A stretch of DNA of 64,000 nucleotides from Anaerolineae bacterium (GCA_030425205.1 JAUIAP010000027.1:1-64000), one strand, 5' to 3'. Positions 26,969 to 36,735 are shown, numbered from the stretch's first letter. The notes: a model not told the origin generated them from the letters alone. A program made the numbers and translations.

Positions 26969-28354
26969 TCAACCGCCCGTTTTTGTGCGAGACAATGCGT
27001 GAGCCGTCACGCCGCTCAAAAAGAGTGCGATAGCTAGCAACCAATGATTTGCCAAACCGAGAGAGAATGAACTAAGTTGCACGGCCGTTGGGGTGTTCGG
27101 GATGGAAGCTGCTGTCCAAACGGGTGAAAATCCACCTTGTGCGACAAGTGTGCCAGCACCGCCGCCGATTGGCATTCGATAGATGCTGAAGAATTGTGCG
27201 TTACTGGACTGGAATGAGTAGACAATTTCGCTGCCATCGGGCGACACTTTGGGATCAACGGCGAAGTTGCCGTCGCCATTGTGTTGTGTCAGCTGGGTTA
27301 CCTGTTGCGTCGAAAATTTGTATTGGAAGATATTCGCAGCGGTGCGTGGCTGGGGCGGAAAGTCAAATTCAGGCCCTTGCGTAAACGCAAAGACAAAGCC
27401 AGATTCATCGGGCAGCCAGTCAACCCCGATAAAGTAGTTGTCAAACTGATCGTAGATGACGTGCCGAACGGCATCGGCCGCTGGGTTTGCCGTGTCTACG
27501 ACGTAGATGCCATCAATGCGTGTGTAGGCGATATAACGGCCTGTTGGTGACCAAGCGAGCGTTGCGCCTGATTGCAAATTGCCGTTGGCGGTGATAAACG
27601 TCTCTGCTTCAGCGATGGCTGGATCGGCCGAAATTTGACTCAACAACTGATTCCCACTGCCATCAAATACGAAGCCAATTTCCGACCCATTTGGATGCCA
27701 ACTAAGTTCGCCCGCAGAGTAGTTGCGGGCATTTCTGGCATCCAACGTGATGGTGGTTTGCACTGTTTGTCCCGCGATGACGTTGACCCCCGCAATGTCG
27801 AGCCAATTCTCAAGCCCGCGTTTGGCGACGATCGGTTGGAGTCTATCCCCCATATCGGCAACGTCATTGAATAGGAGTGTGACGCTTGATCCGCCAAAAC
27901 CGATGCTTGTGTGAACGGACGCGGACGCGCCCTGCACGTAGCCAATCAAAATCCCAGCGTCAATTGGGTGGAGGGTTGAGTTGCGAAATGTGACCTCAAC
28001 CGAGCCCTTGGGGTAGCTGGCTAATGCAGCGCAAGCGGGGTTATTGGTGATACGCTGTAAATTGCTACCTTGTGGCGAGATGGAAAATATATCGCTGTTA
28101 TAGAGCGAGCAATCGATTTCATGTGAGCTACTCAGCGCGAGGCGCGAGCCATCTGCATTCCATCCTATGTCATTAATTGTGGTTCCATCTGGATTGGGAT
28201 TGCTCCAGATTGCACGGTTATCACTACCGTCAGGGTTGACGAGTCGAATTTCGTCTCCATTGGTTGGGATATAGGCAATTGTTCCACCTGTATCGGCCGA
28301 AACGCTCCCAAAGCTCAATAACGTCAATACTACTAAAATGATTCGTTTGAACAT
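26969..28354 (-). CDS. Secreted TolB/WD40-like beta-propeller protein with C-terminal anchor
   Basis: 461 aa. The signal peptide (about 1-20) has a short hydrophobic core and ends near VSADTG. Blades with W-x-x-D/N-G-S and P-D-G-S patterns (GWNADGSRLALSS, SWHPNGSEIGFV, AWSPTGRYIAYT, KVSPDGSEIVYS) recall the TolB/DPP-type propeller. An insert around residues 110-205 has beta-rich Ig-like sequence. The C-terminus has PTAVQLSS, a hydrophobic helix and a basic tail. The same organisation is shared by the paralogue at 28883-30280. The ligand is unknown; it lies next to the ECF/Kelch sigma pair. Confidence 0.82.
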   Translation of the reverse strand: MFKRIILVVLTLLSFGSVSADTGGTIAYIPTNGDEIRLVNPDGSDNRAIWSNPNPDGTTINDIGWNADGSRLALSSSHEIDCSLYNSDIFSISPQGSNLQRITNNPACAALASYPKGSVEVTFRNSTLHPIDAGILIGYVQGASASVHTSIGFGGSSVTLLFNDVADMGDRLQPIVAKRGLENWLDIAGVNVIAGQTVQTTITLDARNARNYSAGELSWHPNGSEIGFVFDGSGNQLLSQISADPAIAEAETFITANGNLQSGATLAWSPTGRYIAYTRIDGIYVVDTANPAADAVRHVIYDQFDNYFIGVDWLPDESGFVFAFTQGPEFDFPPQPRTAANIFQYKFSTQQVTQLTQHNGDGNFAVDPKVSPDGSEIVYSFQSSNAQFFSIYRMPIGGGAGTLVAQGGFSPVWTAASIPNTPTAVQLSSFSLGLANHWLLAIALFLSGVTAHALSRTKTGG

Positions 28355-28556
28355 CTCGAAATCTCCTAATTGTCTGATTGGTTAGCGGTGATTCGCTGAT
28401 GACGTTTAGGATAGGGAGCAACTCTTGCGATTTCCTTTTGTTTGAGAGAACGACCGTCACGATTTTTTTAGAATACGGCAGCATGTGGCCCCATCAACTG
28501 CCGTTATCTCGCTCTTTTTCCTCCTCAAGAAGTGGCGACGCAATTTCTGTATTCGC

Positions 28557-28588
28557 GTGGTGCGTAACCAGATGTGATTACGCACCAC
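28557..28588 (-). terminator. Hairpin after the 68-aa gene
   Basis: GTGGTGCGTAA (28557-28567) pairs with TTACGCACCAC (28578-28588). It lies downstream, on the minus strand, of the 68-aa gene and upstream of the propeller gene that starts at 28354. No long T run follows, so the termination role is tentative. Confidence 0.5.
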
Positions 28589-28652
28589 TTATCTTTCACG
28601 CCAAATCCCAAAGCGATGTCATTTGCAAAAGTGGACTGGCGCATTGGCGTGT

Positions 28653-28859
28653 TTAATCGAGGCGTGAACGCAGCGAGGTTGTCTCTGCGGGCAGCTCTAT
28701 GCCAAACTGCGTTTGTAAAAATGCGACCAACCCATCTAGGTCGGCGAACTGTCTTACCTGCCGTGCGTCTGGTTGTGTGAGCGTTGCATGCCACTCATGT
28801 TGACGCTCATCGCACCACACACGCAGCAGGTAGACAGTGTACTCGTATTCATTCATCAC
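28653..28859 (-). CDS. Small hypothetical protein, 68 aa
   Basis: The sequence MNEYEYTVYLLRVWCDERQHEWHATLTQPDARQVRQFADLDGLVAFLQTQFGI reads like a compact soluble protein. It sits between the two propeller paralogues on the same strand and is followed by a hairpin. The start could be GTG 28859 or ATG 28856. The pattern of alternating hydrophobic residues suggests a real fold. I do not assign a family. Confidence 0.55.
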   Translation of the reverse strand: MMNEYEYTVYLLRVWCDERQHEWHATLTQPDARQVRQFADLDGLVAFLQTQFGIELPAETTSLRSRLD

Positions 28860-28882
28860 ATTATCCGTTTTGCGCTAGTTAG

Positions 28883-30280
28883 CTAGGAGCGCGACCAGTT
28901 TGGTCGCTTCTTCTGTGCGACTAAGCTGGTTGCACTCCAGACGAGGATTAGCAGTGTGAAGAGCAAGGTGGCGATGGGTTGGGTTGGGGTCGCTGTGGCG
29001 GCCGAAAACATCACGGCCGTTGGCGCGGATGGTTGACCACCGCCCCAGTCAGGGCGCACACCTTGCACACCGAGCGACTGCATTTGTGAGCCATCCATCT
29101 TAATTGTCCATAATTCAGCGGTGCCAGTCGGCCACGTTCTATATTGGAACACAATTGACTGCCCATCGGGGGAGACAGACGGGTAGTTGGCATACTGCCC
29201 ATCTGGGGCAGACCCATCAAATTGGGTCAGGTTGACCAGCGTTTCATCATTCTCATCCCATGAAACGGCGTAAAGATTTTCGTAGGATATGTAATCCTCA
29301 TAGGCAAAAATCACTTTGTTTTCGCCCGGAACCCAATCCAACCCCTTGATGTTTGCGGTGAGATCGGTGTTGTTGACAATTTTTCGCGGCGGCGTGCTGC
29401 TGCCCGGTTCCCAGATGTAGATGCTGTCGGTCGAGTTATCGACATAGGCAACCCACTTGCCATCATCTGACCATGCCCATGTGTAGGTGACATCGATCAG
29501 GTTTAACGAGTCACCGATGCTGCCTATGGGCGCATTGGGACCGATCGTCTTGAGGTCGCCACCGAGTGAATAACCGATGGTGTTGGTCGTCGGTCGCCAA
29601 TCGAGACCGAAGGCGAAAAAGTTTAGGGCGGCTGTGCTATTGCTAATTCTGTAAAGGGCGTTGGCTGTACTGGTTTGACCAGGGATGACATCGGCCGAAA
29701 CCAGCGGATCCAGCCACGCATCTGTCGTATCACTGACAGCCACAATGCGATGGCGATACCCAGGCCCATAATCGGCAACATCGTGAAATGTCCACGTTTT
29801 TGTGCTGCCTGGCAACACCGTCACCGTCTCCCGATTGCGTGCACCTTCGACATAAATCACAAATGTCGAGACATCGCTGAGTTGATTCTCGAACGTGACC
29901 CGCACGGAACCACGCGGCAGATGGTCGGAGTCGGCGCAGGTGGGCGGACTGGTCAGGCGACGCAGATTGTTGCCGCTGGTGTCCATCGTGAAGACATCGC
30001 TGCGCAGCAACGAGCAGGCATCTTCATGAGGGGAAGAAATCGCAATCGACGTGCCGTCCGGACTAAGTGCGACATCGAAGAGCGCGTAAAACTCTGGTTG
30101 CGGGATATTCCAAACGGCGCGGTCATTGCTGCCGTCAGGGTTGATGAGGCGGACTTGTTGCCCGTCGTTGGTGGCGTAGACGATGGCTTCGTTGTTGGTG
30201 GTTTCGGCCGAAACCCGCCCACTCAACAGCACGCATCCAATCACAGTCAGCAGGTAGAAAATCGTTAGTCGTCGTTTCAT
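28883..30280 (-). CDS. Secreted TolB/WD40-like beta-propeller protein, paralogue of the 26969 gene
   Basis: 465 aa. The signal peptide (MKRRLTIFYLLTVIGCVLLSGRVSA) is followed by the same domain order as its neighbour paralogue: propeller blades (DVALSPDGTSIAISS, DWRPTTNTIGYSL), a beta-rich insert with SVRVTFENQLSD, and further blades (GLDWVPGENKVIFAYE, SVSPDGQSIVFQ). The end is PTAVMFSAA, a hydrophobic helix and a basic tail (KKRPNWSRS). Local duplication is clear, with divergence. It probably acts at the cell surface. Confidence 0.82.
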   Translation of the reverse strand: MKRRLTIFYLLTVIGCVLLSGRVSAETTNNEAIVYATNDGQQVRLINPDGSNDRAVWNIPQPEFYALFDVALSPDGTSIAISSPHEDACSLLRSDVFTMDTSGNNLRRLTSPPTCADSDHLPRGSVRVTFENQLSDVSTFVIYVEGARNRETVTVLPGSTKTWTFHDVADYGPGYRHRIVAVSDTTDAWLDPLVSADVIPGQTSTANALYRISNSTAALNFFAFGLDWRPTTNTIGYSLGGDLKTIGPNAPIGSIGDSLNLIDVTYTWAWSDDGKWVAYVDNSTDSIYIWEPGSSTPPRKIVNNTDLTANIKGLDWVPGENKVIFAYEDYISYENLYAVSWDENDETLVNLTQFDGSAPDGQYANYPSVSPDGQSIVFQYRTWPTGTAELWTIKMDGSQMQSLGVQGVRPDWGGGQPSAPTAVMFSAATATPTQPIATLLFTLLILVWSATSLVAQKKRPNWSRS

Positions 30281-30367
30281 CTTTACATCTCCATGTAATT
30301 CGGTTAAATTTTCAACAGGCTAACAGCTGACCCTTCAGAAACCCTTCACTTATTTGGAACAACGTTC

Positions 30368-33300
30368 ATGACAACAGACCCCCAGCTGACGATCTCAATT
30401 TTTGGTACACCGCAGGTGATGCTGAACGGTGCGCCCGTCTCTGGGTGGGTCTCGCGCAAATCGCAAGCCCTCTTGCTTTATTTGGCAACGGAACGCCGCC
30501 GTCATCAACGCGAACAGATCGCCACCGTGCTGTTCGATAGCCGCACGTCAGCGCGTGCGCTTGGCAATCTCAGCGTGTTGCTTTCTGATTTGCGCAAGAA
30601 AATGGGCGCGTCATTTTTTCTGACCGACCGCCACACCATTCAGCTCAATCCAGCCCAATCAGTGACGCTGGATGCCCATACGTTGACTGCCACCGTCGAG
30701 CAGCTAGACGTGATGGGGGATCGGCTGACCCGTTCACAACTGGCGATGCTACGGCAGGCTGTCGACGGTTATCAGGAGGTGTTGGCTGGTTTTCATGTGC
30801 GGAACGCGACTGGATTTGAGGAGTGGTTGCTGTTGCAACGGGCGCACTATCAAGAGGTGGCGGCGCGTGCGTGGACGCTGTTGACGAAAGGGTATGAGAG
30901 TCGCAACCAACTGTCTGAGAGCATCGAAGCGGCGCGTCAGTTGCAAGCCCTCGACCCGCTGCGTGAATCGACACATCGCCAGTTGATGCGCCTCTATCTG
31001 TTGCAGGGGGAGCGCAGCATGGCACTCGCGCAGTTTGAGACGCTGCAAACGTTGTTGTGGGATGAACTGGGTGTCGAGCCAGACGACGCGACGCTCCAAC
31101 TGCATGAACAGATCGCACGCGAGACGGGGACGGTGGCGGTCGAGAGGCGCAGCCAGCCACAGCCAACGTCACATAATCTGCCGGCTGAGACGACCGTTTT
31201 TTTCGGCCGAACCCGCGAACTCGCCCAACTGCACACCCAGCTTGACAACCCAGATTGTCGTCTGCTGACGTTGGTGGGGCAGGGGGGCAGCGGCAAATCA
31301 CGGCTGGCGATGACCGCCGCCCGCAGTCGCGCGGGTCGCTATCTCGATGGGGTTTGGTTTGTGCCGCTGGCTGCCGTAACCGACACTGCTGGCATTGTGA
31401 CGACGCTGGCAAACGTGTTTGGGCTGCATTTTCAGGGAAATGTCGCGCCGCGCGAACAGGTGCAAAACTGGCTGCGTGGACGCGAAATGCTGTTGGTTCT
31501 CGACAACTTTGAGCAGTTGATGGACGGGGACGCGCCCGACTTTATTAGCGGGCTGTTGCAAGCTGCGCCCGATGTGCAACTGTTGATCACATCACGCGAG
31601 CGGCTGCAACTGGCGGCGGAATGGCTGTTGGAGGTCGGGGGATTGCCGTATTCGGCCGATTCCACCGCCGCACGCGATCTCTTTGTCGAACGCGCCACGC
31701 GCCTACAACCTGAATTTGCATTATCGGCCGAAACAACCCCGCTGTTACTGCGCCTCTGCCAATTGGTTGATGGCTTACCGCTGGCAATTGAGTTGGCCGC
31801 CTCATGGATTCGCACGCTCTCGTTGAGCGCGATTGTGGGCGAAGTGGAGCGCAATCTCGACTTTCTGGCGACCCGTCTGCGCGACCTGCCCCCACGCCAT
31901 CGCAGCATTCGAGCCGTGATCGACGCATCTTGGCAACAACTGACCGCTCACGAACAGATCGCCTATGCCAAACTCGCCATTTTTCGTGCCAGCTTCAGCC
32001 GTGAAGCAGCACAAGCGGTCACCGATGTCTCAGCCAGCACGCTTGCGCTGTTGATCGACCGTTCGCTACTCGACCGTGTGGGACAGGATCGCTATCGTTT
32101 TCACCCGCTGTTGCAACAGTTTGCTACGGAACGCCTGACCGCAAAACTCGATCTCCATGCGACTCTCTCCCAACGTCACGCGACCTATTTTGCGCAACAT
32201 CTCGCTGCCGTGCAGCCAGCTGTTTTGCGCGGTGATGCGGCGGTCATAGCCGATTTGCGTGCTGATGCTGAAAACGTGCGGAGCGCGTGGCAGTGGGCCG
32301 TTACCCAGCAAGCGCGCGACGTGATCGACATCGCATGGGGTGGATACTACACCTTTTTGTTTGACGTACTCTCGCAGTATGCCGAGGGAATCGAACAGTT
32401 TACGGCTGCCACTGCCTTTTTGGACAAGCCCAGCGATGAGCCGCTACTCGCTGCTTTAACCGCGCGGATCGGCTGGTTGCAAATGGAGATGAATCAAATT
32501 GAGGCGGCCGCGCAGTCGCTGGAAGCGAGTTTAACGCTGGCGCAAAAACAGCGTTTACTGGCGCTTGAGGTGTATGTGTTAGCGCGGTTGGCGATGGTGA
32601 AGGTGTGGCAGGGGGAGTTGGCGCGGGCGCGGGAACTGCTCGAATCGGCCGAAACGCATTGTCGCGCCCATCCCGACCTAGCGGCCGAACATCCCGTTGT
32701 GCTCGTTCACACCGCCATCCTCTATCGACACGAAGGCCATGCCGAACAGGGGCTTGCGCTGCTGCAAGAAGCACACGAACGCGCGCTGGCTGGCGACGAT
32801 ACGCAGACGCTGGAAGTGATTTACAACAATCTTGGCACGACCTACTTTAAGCTGGCGCGTTGGGCAGAGGCTCGCACGGCGTTTGAAGCCAATCTTGAAC
32901 GCAATGAGGTGCAGGGCAATCGCCGCAACGCCGCTATCGCATTGCACAACCTGATGCACGTTTGCATGAAATTGCGCGACTTTGCGGCCGCTCGTGACTA
33001 TGGTCTGCGTTCGCTGCGTCTCTTTCAAGAGCTACAGCAGACGCAATACGCGACGATGACGCTCTCGATTTTGGGCGACGTGGAGCGGCTGGCGGGGCAG
33101 CGATCGACGGCACGCAAACGCTATCGGGCAGCATTGCGACAGGCGGCGTTGGGACGTGCCGAGTGGATTCAGCTCGACGCGCTTGAACGCTATGCGCGGC
33201 TGCTCATCGCTGAGGCGCAAACGCTGGACGCGCATGAGATATTGACGTTTGTGGCGCATCATCCCGCCGCGATTGCGGAAACGCGGGAATCGGCCGAAAG

Positions 33301-33394
33301 GCAGCTGGCCGAGTTGGTGGGGGTGGTTTCGGCCGATTCACACACGAAACCCGTGCCGCAACGATCGCTGGTTGAGTTCATCGCCCAATTCTAA
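30368..33394 (+). CDS. Second BTAD-family transcriptional activator with ATPase and TPR array
   Basis: 1008 aa. The N-terminal DNA-binding domain (about 5-95) has SRKSQALLLYLATERR and RALGNLSVLLSDLRKKMG. The BTAD (about 100-245) is followed by Walker A in VGQGGSGKSRLAM near 305, a Walker B LLVLDNFEQ near 380, and a long TPR array (about 640-980). It is related in layout to the activator at 13004. It is divergent from the propeller gene at 30280, separated by 87 bp, so it may control that gene; the ABC transporter downstream is another candidate. Confidence 0.9.
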   Translation: MTTDPQLTISIFGTPQVMLNGAPVSGWVSRKSQALLLYLATERRRHQREQIATVLFDSRTSARALGNLSVLLSDLRKKMGASFFLTDRHTIQLNPAQSVTLDAHTLTATVEQLDVMGDRLTRSQLAMLRQAVDGYQEVLAGFHVRNATGFEEWLLLQRAHYQEVAARAWTLLTKGYESRNQLSESIEAARQLQALDPLRESTHRQLMRLYLLQGERSMALAQFETLQTLLWDELGVEPDDATLQLHEQIARETGTVAVERRSQPQPTSHNLPAETTVFFGRTRELAQLHTQLDNPDCRLLTLVGQGGSGKSRLAMTAARSRAGRYLDGVWFVPLAAVTDTAGIVTTLANVFGLHFQGNVAPREQVQNWLRGREMLLVLDNFEQLMDGDAPDFISGLLQAAPDVQLLITSRERLQLAAEWLLEVGGLPYSADSTAARDLFVERATRLQPEFALSAETTPLLLRLCQLVDGLPLAIELAASWIRTLSLSAIVGEVERNLDFLATRLRDLPPRHRSIRAVIDASWQQLTAHEQIAYAKLAIFRASFSREAAQAVTDVSASTLALLIDRSLLDRVGQDRYRFHPLLQQFATERLTAKLDLHATLSQRHATYFAQHLAAVQPAVLRGDAAVIADLRADAENVRSAWQWAVTQQARDVIDIAWGGYYTFLFDVLSQYAEGIEQFTAATAFLDKPSDEPLLAALTARIGWLQMEMNQIEAAAQSLEASLTLAQKQRLLALEVYVLARLAMVKVWQGELARARELLESAETHCRAHPDLAAEHPVVLVHTAILYRHEGHAEQGLALLQEAHERALAGDDTQTLEVIYNNLGTTYFKLARWAEARTAFEANLERNEVQGNRRNAAIALHNLMHVCMKLRDFAAARDYGLRSLRLFQELQQTQYATMTLSILGDVERLAGQRSTARKRYRAALRQAALGRAEWIQLDALERYARLLIAEAQTLDAHEILTFVAHHPAAIAETRESAERQLAELVGVVSADSHTKPVPQRSLVEFIAQF

Positions 33395-33435
33395 ATCGTA
33401 TAAAGAGAAAACAGTTTTGCTTTTGCAACAACGAG

Positions 33436-33451
33436 TCAACCGATCGGTTGA
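33436..33451. promoter_or_regulatory. Perfect 16-bp palindrome, candidate operator
   Basis: TCAACCGATCGGTTGA lies in the 139-bp gap before the ABC transporter ATP-binding gene. A perfect 8+8 palindrome with an ACCG arm resembles TetR/MarR-type operators. No such regulator is adjacent; its recogniser is unknown. Confidence 0.5.
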
Positions 33452-33533
33452 TTTGTTATGGCTGGTTGCAACGGAAGCTGAATCCAATGCGTACAATTCT
33501 CATAGTGATAAAACGATAAAACAGGGACACAAA

Positions 33534-34448
33534 ATGAGCTTTGTAATCGAGGTAGACAATCTAAAAAAGAGCTACGGTAGCTTTGTGGCGGTTGACGGTA
33601 TTTCATTCAATGTACAGAAAGGGGAGATATTCGGTGTTGCAGGGCCAAACGGGGCGGGAAAGAGCTCGCTGGTTGAGACGGTCATTGGGCTGCGCGAACG
33701 GGATGGCGGGCGTGTAACGGTATTGGGGCTTGATCCAGAGATGCAGCGCGGCGCACTCGCGGAGCGGATTGGGATTCAGCTACAATCGGCCGAATTGCCC
33801 CAAAGAATCCGCGTTTGGGAAGCACTCGATCTCTACTCATCGTTCTACAATAAAACGACCCCGTGGGAGCCGTTGCTTGAGACGTGGGGCTTGAGCGAAA
33901 AGAAAAACAGCTATTTTGGCGATTTATCCGGTGGTCAAAAGCAACGCCTGTTTATCGCACTGGCCTTGATCAATGATCCTGAAATTGTCGTCTTAGATGA
34001 GCTGACCACAGGACTTGACCCACAAGCGCGGCGGCAAACATGGGAGTTGGTGAGCGCAATTCGGGAGCAGGGGAAAACGGTCGTTCAGGTGACCCATTTT
34101 ATGGATGAGGCAGAGGCTTTGTGTGACCGTATTTGCATCATTGACGGCGGCAAAATTATCGCGCTGGATACACCGAGAAACCTGATTCGCTCTATGGCCG
34201 CAGATAATCGTGTTGTCTTTGAGACGAGCGCGGTACTCGACTTACAGACGCTAGAGCAATTGCCAACCATTTCAAGCGTGGTCAAAAGCGGGCGGCGCGT
34301 AATTGTGCAGGGATCGGCCGAAAATCTCGTCTCGTTAGTCGTCAACCACCTTGATAGCCAGCAGATTCATTATGACAATCTGCGTACCGAACAATCCAAC
34401 CTCGAAGACGTATTTATCAGCTTGACAGGCCGCGCCTTGCGTGCATAG
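33534..34448 (+). CDS. ABC-2-type transporter, ATP-binding protein
   Basis: 304 aa from ATG 33534 (AGGGAC as ribosome-binding site); the frame is open upstream but that part is not conserved-looking. Walker A GPNGAGKSS (about 38-46), Q-loop region, signature LSGGQKQR (about 131-138), Walker B VVLDELTTGLDP and H-switch VTHFMDEAE. It pairs with the permease that follows. This DrrA-like class exports drugs, lipids or polysaccharides. The substrate is unknown. Confidence 0.9.
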   Translation: MSFVIEVDNLKKSYGSFVAVDGISFNVQKGEIFGVAGPNGAGKSSLVETVIGLRERDGGRVTVLGLDPEMQRGALAERIGIQLQSAELPQRIRVWEALDLYSSFYNKTTPWEPLLETWGLSEKKNSYFGDLSGGQKQRLFIALALINDPEIVVLDELTTGLDPQARRQTWELVSAIREQGKTVVQVTHFMDEAEALCDRICIIDGGKIIALDTPRNLIRSMAADNRVVFETSAVLDLQTLEQLPTISSVVKSGRRVIVQGSAENLVSLVVNHLDSQQIHYDNLRTEQSNLEDVFISLTGRALRA

Positions 34449-34458
34449 GAGAGAAAAG

Positions 34459-35202
34459 ATGAATAGCTTTCTAAAATTAACCAAAACAAACCTTAAACTT
34501 TTTTCGCGCGAACCTGTTGCACTTTTCTTTACAATCGCCTTTCCGCTGATGTTATTGCTGTTGTTTGGTGCCATGTTTGGCAACGATCCAGACCCACGCT
34601 ACGGCAACGGGACATTTGGCTATATCGACTCATACATTCCGGCGCTTGCCGCCATCGTGATCGGAACGGTCGCACTCCAGTCAATCCCCATCAGCACCGC
34701 AACACAGCGCGAACAGAAAATTTTGCGTCGCTTCAAGGCGACACCCATGCCCTCCAGCACGTATATTTTGGCAGATGTCGTCAGCAATTTTCTCGTCTCG
34801 TTGGTGGGGATGGTCGTCTTAATCATCTTTGCAAAACTAATTTTTAATCTGCGCTTTGGTGGTTCGATCTTGAATATTGCACTAGGATACATCGTGGCGG
34901 CGGTTAGCTTTATCGCAATTGGCTATGTGATCGCTAGCGTTGCGCCAACAAGTCGGATCGCCCAGGCAATTGGGAGCGTCATCTACTTTCCGATGATGTT
35001 CTTGTCAGGCGCGGCGTTTCCGCTCCAAATGATGCCAGACGGCATTCAGCGGGTCGCCAATTTATTGCCAATGACGCACATGGTTAAGCTGCTGCAAGAG
35101 TTATGGTTTGGCATAGGCTGGAATCAGTCCTCGCTAATCGTGCTTGTCGTGATGCTTGTCGTTGGCGCAGTTATTTCGATATTTGTGTTTCGCTGGGAAT
35201 AG
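34459..35202 (+). CDS. ABC-2-type transporter permease
   Basis: 247 aa from ATG 34459, with GGAGAG just upstream, 10 bases after the ATPase gene stop. Six hydrophobic segments: near 21-41 (ALFFTIAFPLMLLLLFGAMFG), 60-80, 107-130, 140-165, 172-190 and 225-245. The YTSTP-like ABC-2 family motif region is FPMMFLSGAAFPLQMMPDGIQ. It forms a single exporter with the preceding ATP-binding protein. Substrate unknown. Confidence 0.88.
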   Translation: MNSFLKLTKTNLKLFSREPVALFFTIAFPLMLLLLFGAMFGNDPDPRYGNGTFGYIDSYIPALAAIVIGTVALQSIPISTATQREQKILRRFKATPMPSSTYILADVVSNFLVSLVGMVVLIIFAKLIFNLRFGGSILNIALGYIVAAVSFIAIGYVIASVAPTSRIAQAIGSVIYFPMMFLSGAAFPLQMMPDGIQRVANLLPMTHMVKLLQELWFGIGWNQSSLIVLVVMLVVGAVISIFVFRWE

Positions 35203-35221
35203 CCTATGAGGTCATTGATTA

Positions 35222-35479
35222 GTGGGGAAAATTCAGTCGATATATGGCTCCGTAGAGATTGGATATAGAGATTCATTTTTATCTGAGCGGGAAATTGAAG
35301 TCTTGAAGCTGGTGGCGAAGGGTTTGAGTAATCTGGAAATCGGCCGATCCCTGCACATCAGTAAGTCAACCGTCAAAACCCATCTCATTCACATCTTCCG
35401 TAAGCTCAACGCAACTGACCGGACCTCCGCTGTAACGGCCGCCATAGAACACAAATTTATTCGTATCACAAAGATGTAA
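35222..35479 (+). CDS. LuxR-type helix-turn-helix protein lacking a receiver domain
   Basis: 85 aa from GTG 35222. The LuxR DNA-binding domain (about 20-80) is LSEREIEVLKLVAKGLSNLEIGRSL...STVKTHLIHIFRKLNATDRTSA. No receiver domain is encoded in frame upstream, so it may be a solo LuxR regulator or the remnant of a truncated one. It follows the ABC-2 pair by 19 bp and may be cotranscribed. Confidence 0.75.
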   Translation: MGKIQSIYGSVEIGYRDSFLSEREIEVLKLVAKGLSNLEIGRSLHISKSTVKTHLIHIFRKLNATDRTSAVTAAIEHKFIRITKM

Positions 35480-35490
35480 TAGAGCTATCC

Positions 35491-36735
35491 TCAACCGTTT
35501 TCAATAGACTTTTTCAGATTGTTTTTAGTAACTGGAAATTGCAAATCGCCATGTTTGCCGAGCCAAATGATGGGCACGTCTGAGGAAGAAAACCAATCAT
35601 GCGCTGTGACATTGGCGAGAATGTGGGTCGCGGTAGAAGGGAGGGCTTGATCGGCGGCGGTGATTGCTGTGGTATCGTAGTTGAGTAGACGCAGCAGCGT
35701 CAGCAACACGCGCTGTTGCATCTGGTTTGGCTCAATTACGACGACGTGGGGCGTGAGGGGAACTTCGGCCGAAATCCAAAATGTAAACGTTGTGCCGACA
35801 TCTTCTTCACTCTCAACGTCAATCTCACCCTGCATCAACGCCACCAACTGCTGACAAATTGCCAGCCCCAATCCAGCCCCTGCCGTGCTGCGATAACCTT
35901 CTTGCTCCAGCCGTCGGAATGGTTCAAAGAGCGTGGCCAAGCGATGCGTGGGAATGCCGTCGCCCGTGTCGCTGATACTAAAATGGAGCTTGCTGCTTGT
36001 ATAGGTTGCGGCTACTGTGACGCGGCCCTTGACGGTGTGACGTGCGGCGTTCGCGAGTAGGTGAGTTAAGACCTGCTGCAAATGAGTTGGGTCAAGCAGA
36101 ACCAGTTTGGGAATATCGGCCGAAATTTCAAGCCGAAGCTCAACGCATTCGGCGAGCTTGGTCGCTTTTGCAACGCCATCAATGAGCTGACGCACATCTG
36201 TTGGTCGATCATGGCGTTCGACTTTCCGCGCATCCAACTTCGCATAGTCAAGGATGTTGCTTAAAATGATGAGCAGTGTTTCGCTGCTTTGCTTAATCGT
36301 TTGTGCGGCATCGTTCAGATCATCTTCGAGCTGACTTGTCAATAAGAAGTCTGCCATCCCGATTACACCGTTGAGCGGCGTGCGAATTTCGTGACTCATG
36401 CTGGCAAGGAATAGCGTCTTGGTGCGATTGGCTGATTCTGCCACTTCCTTTGCCTGTTGCAGATCGGCCGTGCGTTCCGCAACACGCTGCTCAAGCTCAT
36501 CATGCGTTTGCTGTAGCTGTTGGTTTGTTGCAAAAAGTTCTCGGCTCTTTTCATCGAGCAGTCGCTCCGCTGCTTTACGGGCGTTGCGTTCTCGCACGAT
36601 GCGTCGATTGACACTGCGCTCCAGCTTGTCATATTTTGTCTGGACAGCAAACAGCTCGCGGCTCTTTTCATCGAGTAACCGCTCGGCTTCTTTGCGTGCG
36701 TCGCGCTCGCGTTTGATGCGCGCCTCATCACTCAT
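35491..36735 (-). CDS. Soluble histidine kinase with N-terminal coiled coil and degenerate receiver
   Basis: 414 aa. No transmembrane helix is seen. A tandem-repeat coiled coil (about 1-85) contains RLLDEKSRELFA twice. HisKA follows with His about 116 (SMSHEIRTPLNG), then HATPase (DTGDGIP, GAGLGLAICQ). A short C-terminal receiver-like fold (about 330-410) lacks the phosphoacceptor Asp. Its start overlaps the end of the H-NOX gene by 8 bases, so it is the likely kinase controlled by that sensor. The C-terminal domain may be regulatory. Confidence 0.85.
   Translation of the reverse strand: MSDEARIKRERDARKEAERLLDEKSRELFAVQTKYDKLERSVNRRIVRERNARKAAERLLDEKSRELFATNQQLQQTHDELEQRVAERTADLQQAKEVAESANRTKTLFLASMSHEIRTPLNGVIGMADFLLTSQLEDDLNDAAQTIKQSSETLLIILSNILDYAKLDARKVERHDRPTDVRQLIDGVAKATKLAECVELRLEISADIPKLVLLDPTHLQQVLTHLLANAARHTVKGRVTVAATYTSSKLHFSISDTGDGIPTHRLATLFEPFRRLEQEGYRSTAGAGLGLAICQQLVALMQGEIDVESEEDVGTTFTFWISAEVPLTPHVVVIEPNQMQQRVLLTLLRLLNYDTTAITAADQALPSTATHILANVTAHDWFSSSDVPIIWLGKHGDLQFPVTKNNLKKSIENG

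Noticed and set aside
29675..30268. A plus-strand frame within the propeller gene
   Set aside because: It is antisense to a secreted protein with signal peptide and propeller blades, with no ribosome-binding site or family resemblance.
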